NCBI GenBank assembly: GCA_965224045.1
Contig: CBDCYD010000006.1
Span: forward strand, 62,001 to 126,000
DNA length: 64,000 nt
Origin: Tectiglobus sp965224045
GTDB lineage: Bacteria; Pseudomonadota; Alphaproteobacteria; Rhizobiales; Hyphomicrobiaceae
Direction of reading: 5' to 3'
Of the stretch, positions 1-8,396 are shown in pieces. The translations under genes were made by a program, and so were the position numbers. The notes under the pieces were generated by a model that saw nothing but the letters and a program-made list of their open reading frames with translations, searched no databases and had not been told where the DNA came from. The stretch's first letter is position 1; each line of letters starts with the position of its first letter.

Positions 1-254
1 GCTGCGGCGCCGTCAAGCGGCGTCCACTCGCGCAACACGCTGCGCACACCGATGGCGCCATGCGCGGAGGCGAGCAACACGAAGACCGAATAAAACAGGC
101 CCCATCCGATGCTGCCGCCGGTGCGCGCCAAAATCTGCTCGGCACTGAGGCCATCCGAGACGGCGTAGAAGATGACCGCCACGTGCACCAGAATGAACGG
201 AACCATCAAGACCGCCGTCGCGCGCTGGACGATGTAGAGGCGGATTTCCGTCAT
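1..254 (-). CDS. Succinate dehydrogenase/fumarate reductase membrane anchor subunit (partial)
   Basis: The gene runs off the left edge; 84 codons are visible from the ATG at 254. The translation begins MTEIRLYIVQRATA and contains two hydrophobic stretches, roughly residues 14-32 and 48-68. Histidines at about 24 and 60 could serve as haem or quinone-site ligands. The ATG overlaps the stop codon of the iron-sulfur subunit gene (ATGA), so the two are translationally coupled. The start, size and position fit a cytochrome b-type anchor of complex II, which takes electrons from the iron-sulfur subunit to quinone at the inner membrane. The flavoprotein subunit is probably further left, outside the window. 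The family call rests mostly on the neighbour. Confidence 0.7.
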   Translation of the reverse strand, partial: MTEIRLYIVQRATAVLMVPFILVHVAVIFYAVSDGLSAEQILARTGGSIGWGLFYSVFVLLASAHGAIGVRSVLREWTPLDGAA

Positions 255-1018
255 TTGAGTTCCCCGCGGATGTAGGCTTTCATCGTCAATCGTTTGAGGC
301 CGGCGATGGACGCCGTCGGGTTCAGTCCCTGCGGGCAGTGGGCCTCGCAGCTCTGATGGGTGTGACACGCATGGCAGCCGCCGTCGGCCGCAACGGCTTT
401 GAGGCGGCCGGCCTGGGCGCCGTCGCGGGCATCGTTGACAAGCGTCCAGGCGCGGTTCAGGGCCGCCGGTCCGAGGTAGTCTTTATCCCACCGCACCGTG
501 TCGCAAGCTGCATAGCAAACACCGCAGTTGATGCACTCGATCGCCTCGTCGGCGCTGATGCGGGCTTCGTCCTCGGGTGAAATCGCAGCGACATCCTGGT
601 GGCGGGTCGAGGTGCCGACAAAGCGCCCCTGGGCCTGCTGCCACTTCTCGAAAAACCGCGTCATGTCGGTTGCAAGATCCTTGATGACGGGCAGATTGGC
701 CAGCGGCGCGATCTCAAGCCGCCCGTCGTCGACGACATTGGCGACGTGGGTGCGGCACGTCCAGCGCGGCCGGCCGTTGACCGTCATCGCGCAGGAACCG
801 CACACACCGACCCGGCAAGCGAAACGATAGGACAGCGTCGGGTCGGCATGGCGCTGAATCCAGGTGACGATATCGAGCACCGTCTGGTTGGCGCGGCGCG
901 GCACCTTGAAAGACTGATAACCGCCGCCTTGACCGCCACGCCACACCCTGACCTCGATCAGATCGCCGGGCGGGGGCGCGTTAGCGGCAGAACTGCGGGC
1001 TTCGGCTTTCATCGTCAT
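251..1018 (-). CDS. sdhB: Succinate dehydrogenase/fumarate reductase iron-sulfur subunit
   Basis: A 255-residue iron-sulfur subunit of complex II. Cysteines at about 68, 73, 76 and 88 (CRVGVCGSC ... WTC) form the plant-type [2Fe-2S] site. The C-terminal half has CINCGVCYAAC and CHACHTHQSCEAHCP, the ligand sets for the [4Fe-4S] and [3Fe-4S] clusters. The protein passes electrons between the flavoprotein and the membrane anchor. The open frame extends to 1177, but that extension is Arg/Pro-rich and runs into a repeat, so the ATG at 1018 was chosen; the ATG at 1012 is also possible. An iron-sulfur gene followed directly by an anchor gene is unlike the common sdhCDAB order, so a fumarate-reductase-like enzyme is an alternative. 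Confidence 0.88.
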   Translation of the reverse strand: MTMKAEARSSAANAPPPGDLIEVRVWRGGQGGGYQSFKVPRRANQTVLDIVTWIQRHADPTLSYRFACRVGVCGSCAMTVNGRPRWTCRTHVANVVDDGRLEIAPLANLPVIKDLATDMTRFFEKWQQAQGRFVGTSTRHQDVAAISPEDEARISADEAIECINCGVCYAACDTVRWDKDYLGPAALNRAWTLVNDARDGAQAGRLKAVAADGGCHACHTHQSCEAHCPQGLNPTASIAGLKRLTMKAYIRGELK

Positions 1019-1126
1019 GGGCGATCGAATTCTCGACGGTTCACTCGGCTTTGCAGGACGGGCGCGCGATGCTGCGGTCGGCCCGGCGCGCGGTCCGGAC
1101 TGCCGCTTTCCCCGTTTGTTCCGCTC

Positions 1127-1302
1127 GTGTAGCGCACCTGACGTTGGGTGCCTGTGTGCGGCTGGTCTCTCAACCAAACGTCAGCTGCAAAAGCTACACT
1201 AGAAACATAGGCTTGCTCGTGTTCCTTATGGTTCTGACATTTGCTCTCGACATCGCCGCACAGGGCCGCACGGGAAAGCAATTGTCAGAACCGGAACACT
1301 AG
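1127..1302. repeat. Dispersed palindromic repeat, modules D and C
   Basis: Module D (1127-1202) has inverted arms around ACCTGACGTT and AACGTCAG and ends in CACTAG. Module C (1203-1302) carries GGTTCTGACATTTGCT and the inverted GTCAGAACC, and also ends in CACTAG. The same two modules occur at 26098-26266 and, with others, at 41605-42038. The element lies upstream of sdhB and of the secreted protein gene, in a gene-free stretch (1019-1516). The rest of that stretch shows nothing I can name. Confidence 0.85.
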
Positions 1303-1516
1303 TCTTATCCGATTGGCCGCGGTTTTCTAGCCCACCGATGCCGCAAGCTTAAGGGGCGGGTATGAACCGGCGAATGGCCCGTTATCCCCGAATTGTGCAC
1401 TTCCGCGACAACAGCACATGAAAGTTATTTGCAACAGGCACTTCACATTTCCCCTCGCGGGATGGTGGCGATAAGCTTGGCGACACCGAGACCCGAACAG
1501 CGCGAGGCAGCCGGCA

Positions 1517-2596
1517 ATGAGACCCCTTCTGTTCGCCAATCTGGCCATTTCAATCTTCTGCACGAGTGTCGTGTCACTGCTGCCGTTGTCAACGGTGCTC
1601 GCGCAGGGCCGGGCCAAGGTCGTAGCGTTCTCGAAATCCGGCGGCTGGCAGATCAATGCGATCTACTCGCAAAACGGCGCGTTCAATCACTGTTCGGCTT
1701 CGGCAACCTACCGCAGCGGTACGCGGGTCGCCTTCATCGTCTATGCATCCGGACTGTGGCGTCTGCAGTTCTACAAGAAGGCGTGGCCGAAGCGGCCTGA
1801 AACGCGCTTTCCTGCCAGCCTCGAAGTCGATGGTCGGCGTGTGCTTTCCGGCAGGGGCTTCTTTCGCGGCCGCAGCGCTTTCATCGATCTGGGCAAGACC
1901 TCCAAGCGCGTGTTCGCTTTGATGAAAGGGCGCGTGATGACCATTCGCTCGCCGTCCGGCACGTCGAGCTTCCGGCTTGACGGCACCTACAAGGCGACGT
2001 TTCAGGTTGCGCGATGCTGGAAGGCGATGCGCAAGCGCGGCGGTGACGCGTTTGCCGGCAACAACCAGGGCGCGTTCGGCAACGGTGCATCCGGTGCATT
2101 CGGCGGGCGAGCCGGCACATCGCCCGGCAGTGCGCGGCTGTTGTCACGGGCACAGACCCTGGACCTTGCGACAAGCTATCTCAGCGCCACGCAACGCCCC
2201 TATACGTTCCTGCCCGCCGCCAAGAACCTGCTCAAGGGGTATCCGGTCAACTGGACCTTCACCGACGGCAAGATCGGCGGCATGAAGGTCTACACCAACA
2301 CCGCCGTGGATCCGGCACGCGTCCTGAAGCGCCTGCTCGCCAGCCAGGCCGAAAACTGCAACGGGCGAAATGCGACCGAGCCGGAGCCGCCATTGCGCCT
2401 CAAGAAATCCGGTCGCCTCGTGCACCGCGCGCGCGGCATCTGCCAATCGGCCGGCGGCAGCGTCCAGCAAATCAAGTATCGCGTCAGCCGATTACGAAAC
2501 AAGGTGTTGATGATCGTCGTGCACGTCGACCGCAATTCACTGCCGGAGAGTGGCCAGCCGACCGAGCAACGCGCGCCCAAACCGAACGAACTTTAG
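1517..2596 (+). CDS. Secreted protein of unknown function
   Basis: A 359-residue protein that I do not recognise. Residues 1-29 form a clear Sec signal peptide with a hydrophobic core and a probable cleavage after VLA (A29). The mature part is basic. Its first half (about 30-170) resembles a beta-rich periplasmic domain with an F-N-H-C start and an R-C-W end, so Cys58 and Cys169 could form a disulfide. A Gly/Ala/Asn-rich linker at about 176-205 leads to a second region with three more cysteines. An in-frame GAGGCAG lies before the ATG. The gene stands alone between repeat copies. No enzyme motif is visible. Confidence 0.72.
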   Translation: MRPLLFANLAISIFCTSVVSLLPLSTVLAQGRAKVVAFSKSGGWQINAIYSQNGAFNHCSASATYRSGTRVAFIVYASGLWRLQFYKKAWPKRPETRFPASLEVDGRRVLSGRGFFRGRSAFIDLGKTSKRVFALMKGRVMTIRSPSGTSSFRLDGTYKATFQVARCWKAMRKRGGDAFAGNNQGAFGNGASGAFGGRAGTSPGSARLLSRAQTLDLATSYLSATQRPYTFLPAAKNLLKGYPVNWTFTDGKIGGMKVYTNTAVDPARVLKRLLASQAENCNGRNATEPEPPLRLKKSGRLVHRARGICQSAGGSVQQIKYRVSRLRNKVLMIVVHVDRNSLPESGQPTEQRAPKPNEL

Positions 2597-2715
2597 TCTC
2601 CTGTGATTTCCCGCCGCGGGAGCCGCTCGCTGGTAAATGGACTAAGCCGGGGTGCATCGTGAAACCTCCGCCGCGCCTGCCGGCGCGAACGCCGGGGCCC
2701 TGGTCGCGCCTCGGT

Positions 2716-2845
2716 CTAGCGCGTTTCAGATTTAGCTGGAACCGTCCCACTCCCCCTCCCGGCCGCCCAAAACCACGATTGCATGGGCGGCCGGGAGGGG
2801 GAGTGGGCAGGCGGTGTGATTCCGCCTAAGGCGGAAATGGTCTAG
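2716..2845. repeat. Dispersed palindromic repeat, module E
   Basis: Long inverted repeat with arms CACTCCCCCTCCCGGCCGCC and its complement around a short AT-richer centre, followed by a small TTCCGCCTAAGGCGGAA palindrome. Both ends are CTAG (2716-2719 and 2842-2845). The right CTAG contains the TAG stop of the SDR gene on the minus strand. Related copies lie at 40851-40978 and 41832-41957. Confidence 0.85.
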
Positions 2846-3609
2846 CGCCGTGCGAGGCCCTTGAGAACAAAGCGGCGCACATACCAGAAGTACCAGGAAT
2901 AAGGCACGATCCGCGCCAGCTTGAGCCAGATCACGAAACGCCACGGAAAGGCGATTTCGAAGCGACCAGCGCGAAGTCCGCGCAAGATGCGCCGCGACGC
3001 CTCGTCAACCTTGATCATGAATGGCATCGGAAAGTCATTCCCGGCCGTCATCGGCGTCTCGACGAAGCCCGGATTGACGACACTGAGGCGGACGCCATGG
3101 CGCGCGAGGTCGGGATGGAGTGCTTCGGCCAGGTTGATCAGCGCCGCCTTGGTCGCGCCGTAGGCGGCCGCCTTGGGCAGGCCTCGGTAACCGGCAACGG
3201 AGGAGACGAGTGCGATCCGGCCCGCGCGGCGCTCGAGCATGCCCGGCAGCACTGCGCCCAGCAGGTTATTGGCGCCACCGACATTGATCGCGAAACTCCG
3301 GTTGGCCTTTGCGGCATCGAAGTTGCGCGCGCCCATCGGGTGCCAGACCGCCGCGCAAAAGATAACCAGATCAATTGTGCCGAGTGTGTGTTCGATGCGG
3401 TCTCTCGCGTCCGACAGTTCAGCTGGGTTCTCGACGTCGAGCGCGAAAGCGAGAATGCCATCGTGCTCCGAGGCCAATCGGTCGAGCTTGTCCGCGGACC
3501 GTGCGCTTGCCGCAACGCGGACGCCGCTGGCGGCCAGGTCGATCGCCAGCCGGCGGCCGATGCCGGTGCTGGCACCTACGATCCAGGCCGTGTTCCAGAC
3601 CTCGGCCAT
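2842..3609 (-). CDS. Short-chain dehydrogenase/reductase of the rpoE-chrR operon
   Basis: A 255-residue classical SDR. The N-terminal dinucleotide site reads GASTGIGR, the active-site region has a Ser in VSSVAGY, and the YGATK tetrad is present. The C-terminal 40 residues are rich in Trp, Tyr and Arg (PYSWYFWYVRRF), suggesting peripheral membrane contact. The gene starts 7 bp after the chrR stop, so it is very likely co-transcribed with the sigma/anti-sigma pair. SDRs of this type often accompany ECF11-type loci. The substrate is unknown. Its TAG stop sits exactly at the CTAG end of a module-E repeat. Confidence 0.85.
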   Translation of the reverse strand: MAEVWNTAWIVGASTGIGRRLAIDLAASGVRVAASARSADKLDRLASEHDGILAFALDVENPAELSDARDRIEHTLGTIDLVIFCAAVWHPMGARNFDAAKANRSFAINVGGANNLLGAVLPGMLERRAGRIALVSSVAGYRGLPKAAAYGATKAALINLAEALHPDLARHGVRLSVVNPGFVETPMTAGNDFPMPFMIKVDEASRRILRGLRAGRFEIAFPWRFVIWLKLARIVPYSWYFWYVRRFVLKGLARR

Positions 3610-3616
3610 TGACGGC

Positions 3617-4294
3617 CTACATGCCGATCAAGGGTTGCAGCAGGCGCGCCACGCGACCCTTGAACCGCGCCGGCGCCTCGCAGGCGACAGCGCAGATGCA
3701 AGGTGCGCCGGGCTCGACGATCGGCTGGTGTTCGACGTCTTCGTCCATGTCGGCGACGTCGCCCGGGCCGAACACGCCGAACTGGTCGCGGTAGGCACCG
3801 GAGATGATCATGGTCAACTCGGTGCCACCGTGGCCGTGCTCGGGCAGTTTCTTGTTCGGTGCGACACGCAGCAGGCGCAGATCACCTTCGGCACCGTCGG
3901 ACAGCCGCACGACATGGGTCGCAACCCCCGGGCCGAGCCATTTCCAATTGATGTCGTCGATCGGTCTGCCGATCACGCGTGCCAGGGGAGAGGGCAGCGC
4001 GCCCGCGCCGGTGTCAGCGTGACGAACCCTGCCGACTTCCTGCGATCGGACAGGCGTGCCGGAGCCCAGGTGGCGAGCCGCCAAAGCGCCAAGAGACATA
4101 CGACCATGCTCGAGACCGGCAGGCTCGACCGCTTCCAGCAGAACACCGCCGATGACATCGAGTTCGCGCATGCGGGCGCGGCAGCGGCTGCACATCGCCG
4201 TGTGGGCGCTTGCCACGACGCTCAGGGCTTCGCCCAGCGTGCCGGCCGAGAGGCTCATGAGCGTTGCATCATCAAGATGATGGTTGATCGTCAT
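3617..4294 (-). CDS. chrR: ChrR-type zinc-binding anti-sigma factor
   Basis: A 225-residue cytoplasmic anti-sigma factor. The N-terminal domain carries H6, H31, C35 and C38 (HTAMCSRC). As I recall, these are the same residues and numbers as the zinc ligands of Rhodobacter sphaeroides ChrR. The C-terminal half is a cupin with H153, H155, E159 and H189 as likely metal ligands. In the known system ChrR holds RpoE inactive and releases it on singlet oxygen or organic hydroperoxides. The start codon overlaps the sigma stop (ATGA), as expected for an obligate pair. The signal sensed here is inferred from the family. Confidence 0.92.
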   Translation of the reverse strand: MTINHHLDDATLMSLSAGTLGEALSVVASAHTAMCSRCRARMRELDVIGGVLLEAVEPAGLEHGRMSLGALAARHLGSGTPVRSQEVGRVRHADTGAGALPSPLARVIGRPIDDINWKWLGPGVATHVVRLSDGAEGDLRLLRVAPNKKLPEHGHGGTELTMIISGAYRDQFGVFGPGDVADMDEDVEHQPIVEPGAPCICAVACEAPARFKGRVARLLQPLIGM

Positions 4295-4890
4295 TTCAGA
4301 TCCTCGAAGGTGCCGCGCAGGCGTTGATAGGCAAGACGCATGCGCGATTTCACGGTGCCAAGCGGCAACGACAGTTTGCTGGCGATTTCACTCTGCGACA
4401 GGCCTTCCATGTAGGACAGGCGAATGACCTCCAACTGGTCGGGCGGTAGTTCCTTGAGCGCCTCACCGACCAGTTTCTGCGTTTGCGACTGCATCACCTG
4501 TTCATCGGGCGGCATGTCGTCGGCGACATGCGTGGACAGGTCGTCGTCGGCTTCGGCCCAGGCCTTCTGGCGACGAATGCGGTCGATGCGCAGGTTGCGC
4601 GCGATGGTGAACACCCAGGTGGCAACATTGCCGCGGCCTTCGACGTAGTAACTCGCCTTGCGCCACACCGTCAGCATGGTCTCCTGGGCCAGTTCCTCGG
4701 CGGTCGCTGGATCCGCGCCCTGGCGTATCAGAACGGCTTTGACGCGCGGCGCGAACTGCTCGAACAATTCCTCGAACGCATCCGCGTCGCGGTCGATCGC
4801 AATTCTACGAAGCAGGTCTCCCATCGCGATCCTATTGGCCGGAGGCGGTCGTTTGAGCGTTTCAACGGGTTCGGCGACGGCGCGCAGCAT
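4291..4890 (-). CDS. rpoE: ECF sigma factor, RpoE/ECF11 type (partner of ChrR)
   Basis: A 199-residue ECF sigma factor. Region 2 is visible around AEELAQETMLTVWRKA and region 4 around LPPDQLEVIRLSYMEGLS with the helix-turn-helix SQSEIASKLSLPLGTVKSRM. The open frame begins at a GTG at 4899, but an AGGGAG lies about 8 bp before the ATG at 4890, so that start is preferred. It precedes chrR with an ATGA overlap. An RpoE-type promoter (TGATCC-N18-TATTGT) lies directly upstream, indicating autoregulation. The paired ChrR makes a role in photo-oxidative or singlet-oxygen stress likely. Confidence 0.92.
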   Translation of the reverse strand: MLRAVAEPVETLKRPPPANRIAMGDLLRRIAIDRDADAFEELFEQFAPRVKAVLIRQGADPATAEELAQETMLTVWRKASYYVEGRGNVATWVFTIARNLRIDRIRRQKAWAEADDDLSTHVADDMPPDEQVMQSQTQKLVGEALKELPPDQLEVIRLSYMEGLSQSEIASKLSLPLGTVKSRMRLAYQRLRGTFEDLK

Positions 4891-4915
4891 GGAGCCCACT
4901 CCCTGACTTTAGCGC

Positions 4916-4945
4916 ACAATACGCAGTTTCAGGCCGAGTGGATCA
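4916..4945 (-). promoter_or_regulatory. RpoE/ChrR-type autoregulatory promoter
   Basis: On the minus strand, TGATCC (4945-4940) is followed after exactly 18 bp by TATTGT (4921-4916). This fits the TGATC(C)-N18-TA pattern of RpoE-ChrR promoters. Transcription would start near 4909, leaving a leader of about 19 nt with an AGGGAG before the sigma ATG at 4890. Confidence 0.75.
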
Positions 4946-5110
4946 TCCACCGGGTCGTGCCGCAACGGTGCGCATCGAGAGGCCGCCACGTCCGCCGGCG
5001 GGCGCGCAAGCCCGGCGCCGCCGTTCAGCTCAATTTAGAGCCGCGGCCGCGATTGGTCCATGGCGGCGATGGCGCGGCGGCCCGCCCGGCGACATGTTGC
5101 GTGGGGCCTC

Positions 5111-6292
5111 TCACCCGTTCGGCAGGCCGAGCACCTGCTTGGCGAGGATGTTGCGCTGGATCTCGTTGGAGCCGCCGTAGATCGGCGCGGGACGTGCCTT
5201 GTAGAACGGCGCCAGCACGTTGACGTCAATATTGGCGACCGCAACGTCGCCCTTGAGCGCACCCAGCGGACCCGCCGTCTCGATGATCAGGTCGGCAACT
5301 TTGGAAAACGTTTCCGTCGCCATGATCTTGAGCATCGAAACGTCCGGCCCGAGCGTCTCGCCGCGCGCGACAATGCCGGCGAAATGGCGGTAGGTATCAG
5401 CAAGGTGGGCAACGTCGAGTTCAAGGCGCACGTACTTGTCGCGAAACACCGGGTCGTCGAGAACCCCGCGCGCACTTGCCACGCGTTCGAGGATCTCCAT
5501 CGCGTACTCCGGCAATTTCGGGCTGCCGATGTGGATGCGCTCGAAACCGAGCAGCGACTTGGCCACCGTCCACCCCTTGTTGAGTTCGCCCACGAGATTG
5601 TCTGCCGGCGTGCGCACGTCATCGAAGAACACCTCGCAGAACTCGGCATGGCCGGAAATGTCGGGGATCGGGCGCACGGTGATGCCCGGCTGGTCCATGT
5701 CGACCAGCAGAAAACTGATCCCCTCCTGCTTCTTGGCCGCCGGGTCGGTGCGCGCGAGGACGAAGATGTGGTCGGCATCGTGCGCCATCGTGGTCCAGAT
5801 CTTCTGGCCGTTGATGACGAAGTCATCGCCGTCGCGCACCGCCCGCGTCTCAAGGCTGGCAAGGTCCGACCCGGCACCGGGCTCGGAATAGCCCTGGCAC
5901 CAGATGTGCTCGCACGCGAGGATCTTCGGAAGGTAGCGCCGGCGCTGCTGATCGGTGCCCCATTTGATCAGCACCGGGCCGACCATCAAAACGCCATGGT
6001 CCTGGAAGCGCGCGATGCCGGCGCGCTCGACCTCCTCGTGGAAGATGAGCGCTTTTGCAGGCGCAAGCCCCATGCCGCCGAATTCGGCCGGCCAGTTGGG
6101 TGCGAGCCAGCCTTTCGCCGCCATGCGCAGGTACCAGTCCTTGAGGTCGGCCCAACGCAGGCGGCAGGGCGGAAAGCGCAGGTGATCCGGATAGTGCGTG
6201 CGAAACTCGTCGCGCACAATCTGGCGGAAGGCCTCGTCGGAGAGCGCGTTCCAGTCCTGCTCCTGGGGCACGCCGAATGTCGTAGCAGTCAT
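5111..6292 (-). CDS. Acyl-CoA dehydrogenase
   Basis: A 393-residue acyl-CoA dehydrogenase, the usual family length. Visible hallmarks are GYSEPGAGSDLASL and NGQKIWTT in the FAD-binding beta domain and the C-terminal YGGSNEIQRNILAKQ signature. It would oxidise an acyl-CoA to the trans-2-enoyl-CoA and pass electrons to ETF. Its ATG overlaps the stop of the next upstream dehydrogenase gene (ATGA), and the two probably form a heteromeric enzyme, as in steroid and aromatic side-chain pathways. The substrate cannot be read from sequence. Confidence 0.9.
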   Translation of the reverse strand: MTATTFGVPQEQDWNALSDEAFRQIVRDEFRTHYPDHLRFPPCRLRWADLKDWYLRMAAKGWLAPNWPAEFGGMGLAPAKALIFHEEVERAGIARFQDHGVLMVGPVLIKWGTDQQRRRYLPKILACEHIWCQGYSEPGAGSDLASLETRAVRDGDDFVINGQKIWTTMAHDADHIFVLARTDPAAKKQEGISFLLVDMDQPGITVRPIPDISGHAEFCEVFFDDVRTPADNLVGELNKGWTVAKSLLGFERIHIGSPKLPEYAMEILERVASARGVLDDPVFRDKYVRLELDVAHLADTYRHFAGIVARGETLGPDVSMLKIMATETFSKVADLIIETAGPLGALKGDVAVANIDVNVLAPFYKARPAPIYGGSNEIQRNILAKQVLGLPNG

Positions 6293-7428
6293 TCCGGTCT
6301 CCTGCGGTCTTGCCGCAAACGGGCATAGCGGCGGCGATGCTCGTCTGCGTTGCCGAGATAGGGTACGGTCGCCAGCAGGCGGTTGACGTAGAGGCCGAGA
6401 TCATACTCGTCGGTAAAGCCGATCGCACCATGCAGTTGCACGGTTTCGTTGGCGATGTGGCGGGCAACCTCGCCGACCCGGGCCTTGGCGCTGGATGCCG
6501 CGACCGCCCGCGACGCTGGCGTGGCATCCGGCGCGGCCATTCTGGCGAGCGCGCCGGACGTGGCATGCCTTGCGACCTCGACCGCCATCCACAAATCGAC
6601 GGCGCGGTGCTGGAGCACCTGGAAGGCGCCGATCGGACGGCCGAACTGCTGGCGCGTTTTAAGATAGTCGAGCGTCAATTCGAGTGCGCGCGCCACACCA
6701 CCGTTGATTTCGGCGCAGTTGGCGATGACGCCGGTATCGATGGCCTCGTCCAGGATGGCGATTGCACCTTCGGGTCCGGCGAGGCGGGCCGAGGATAAAA
6801 CTTCGACGGCGTTGAACGTGAGGCGGGCACAGGCGCCGCCGTCGGCCTGCGGTTCGGCCGTGATCGCGAGGCCCGGAGTGGCGGCCGGTACCCAGACCAG
6901 CGCATCACCGTTCGCATCGCGTGCGTGCACGATAAAGGCGTCGGCATGCGCCACCGGCACGAAACGCGCCTCACCATCGAGCACCGACACGGGTCCGCCG
7001 GACGTCGCGCGAACAGGGGCGCCGGCAGGGTCCAGTTCACCGGTCGGGCCCTGCCATGCGAGCGTGGCGATCGTCTCTCCGCCAATCACTTCGGCAAGCG
7101 CGGCATCGCGCACGGAACCGGCCGCGCAGCGCGCCAGGACGAGCGGTGCAATGATGCCGCCGGCAACGAACGGCTCCGGCGCGCAGGCGCGACCCAGGGC
7201 CTCGGCCACAGCCGCGGCGGCGTCGCGTTCAAGGCTGCCATCGAGGCCGAGGCCGCCGTCGCGCTCCGCGACGAAGATCGCGAACCAGCCCTGGCCCGCC
7301 ATATCCCGCCACAAGTCGCGATCGAAGCAGGGCGGGCGATCACGCCAGGACCGCACGCGCCCGGCATCGAACGCTGCAAACCCTCGCGCTGCATCCGCGA
7401 TCAGACGCAGCGTATCGTCATCCGTCAT
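6289..7428 (-). CDS. Acyl-CoA dehydrogenase family protein (partner subunit)
   Basis: A 379-residue acyl-CoA dehydrogenase relative. Conserved features include a C-terminal helical region with QQFGRPIGAFQVLQHR and QLHGAIGFTDEYDLGLY. The N-terminal half is less conserved. The open frame begins at 7470, but GGGGAAGG stands just before the ATG at 7428, so that start is used. The gene overlaps the next dehydrogenase (ATGA), which suggests an alpha/beta-type enzyme pair. It diverges from the enoyl-CoA hydratase gene at 7625, and the 196-bp gap between them must hold both promoters. Confidence 0.85.
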   Translation of the reverse strand: MTDDDTLRLIADAARGFAAFDAGRVRSWRDRPPCFDRDLWRDMAGQGWFAIFVAERDGGLGLDGSLERDAAAAVAEALGRACAPEPFVAGGIIAPLVLARCAAGSVRDAALAEVIGGETIATLAWQGPTGELDPAGAPVRATSGGPVSVLDGEARFVPVAHADAFIVHARDANGDALVWVPAATPGLAITAEPQADGGACARLTFNAVEVLSSARLAGPEGAIAILDEAIDTGVIANCAEINGGVARALELTLDYLKTRQQFGRPIGAFQVLQHRAVDLWMAVEVARHATSGALARMAAPDATPASRAVAASSAKARVGEVARHIANETVQLHGAIGFTDEYDLGLYVNRLLATVPYLGNADEHRRRYARLRQDRRRPE

Positions 7429-7624
7429 CGAGCCTTCCCCGGAACCCGGCGGCACGCGCGGCCGCCGCATGAGACATCGGCAAAAGTCTAACCGGGATTG
7501 GGACGGGCGTTAAGGTGGGTTGGTCGGAGATGTGCGTGTCGATCCTCGCCGAGCGCCGTTTGCCAAGGCGGGGCGGGCGGTGCAACATCCGAACACGATG
7601 AAGGCTTCTAGATGAGGTGCAGGG

Positions 7625-8395
7625 ATGGAGCTTGAACTCATCAAGATCGCGGTCGACGACCACGTGGCGCTGGTGACGATGGATGCGCCGCCGGTCAACG
7701 CCCAGAACAAGCAGTTCAACGTCGAACTCGCCTACGCGATGGACCTGATGAGCGACCGCGACGACGTTCGCGCCGTGGTGTTGACCGGGGCCGGCAAGGT
7801 GTTCTCGGCCGGCGCCGACATGCGCGCGCGCGGCAACATGGACGAGCCCGCGGAGAAGTGGCAGCACAACCGGCGTGCGCGGGAGAGCTACCACTCTGTG
7901 CGCGAATGCACAAAACCGGTCGTCGGCGCGCTCAACGGGCCGGCGCTCGGTGCGGGTCTGGCGGTTGCCGCATCGTGCGACATCCTGGTGGCGGCCGAAG
8001 AGTCCTCGCTCGGGCTGCCGGAGATCGACGTCGGTCTGCTCGGCGGCGGCCGCCATGCGCAACGCCTGTTCGGCCATTCGACGCTCAGACGCATGATGCT
8101 CACCGGCTATCGTGTGCCGGGGCCGGAACTCTATCGGCTCGGCATCGTCGAAGCCTGCGTGCCGCGTGCCGAGGTGGTCGGCGAAGCGCGCAAGATCGCG
8201 CTCGAAATCGCCGCCAAGAGCCCGACGGCGATCCGCCTCGCCAAGCAGTCGCTCAACGTCATCGAGGACATGAGCCTGCGCGACGGCTATCGCTACGAGC
8301 AGAACATGACGGTGCAGCTTTCCGGCCATCCCGACTCGAAAGAGGCGATGGCTGCGTTCCGTGAAAAGCGCAAGCCGAACTTCGGAGGGCCGTGA
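7625..8395 (+). CDS. Enoyl-CoA hydratase/isomerase family protein
   Basis: A 256-residue crotonase-fold protein. The first oxyanion-hole segment reads GAGKVFSAGADMRARG and the second is GALNGPALGAGLAVA, followed by EESSLGLPEIDVGLLGGGRHAQRL with a candidate catalytic Glu. The family hydrates or isomerises enoyl-CoA thioesters. The DMSP-lyase-like gene starts one base after this stop, so the two are one operon. If that cupin makes acrylate, this enzyme could act as an acryloyl-CoA hydratase (AcuH-like). That role is inferred from position only; a plain beta-oxidation role is equally possible. Confidence 0.85.
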   Translation: MELELIKIAVDDHVALVTMDAPPVNAQNKQFNVELAYAMDLMSDRDDVRAVVLTGAGKVFSAGADMRARGNMDEPAEKWQHNRRARESYHSVRECTKPVVGALNGPALGAGLAVAASCDILVAAEESSLGLPEIDVGLLGGGRHAQRLFGHSTLRRMMLTGYRVPGPELYRLGIVEACVPRAEVVGEARKIALEIAAKSPTAIRLAKQSLNVIEDMSLRDGYRYEQNMTVQLSGHPDSKEAMAAFREKRKPNFGGP

Positions 8396-8396
8396 G

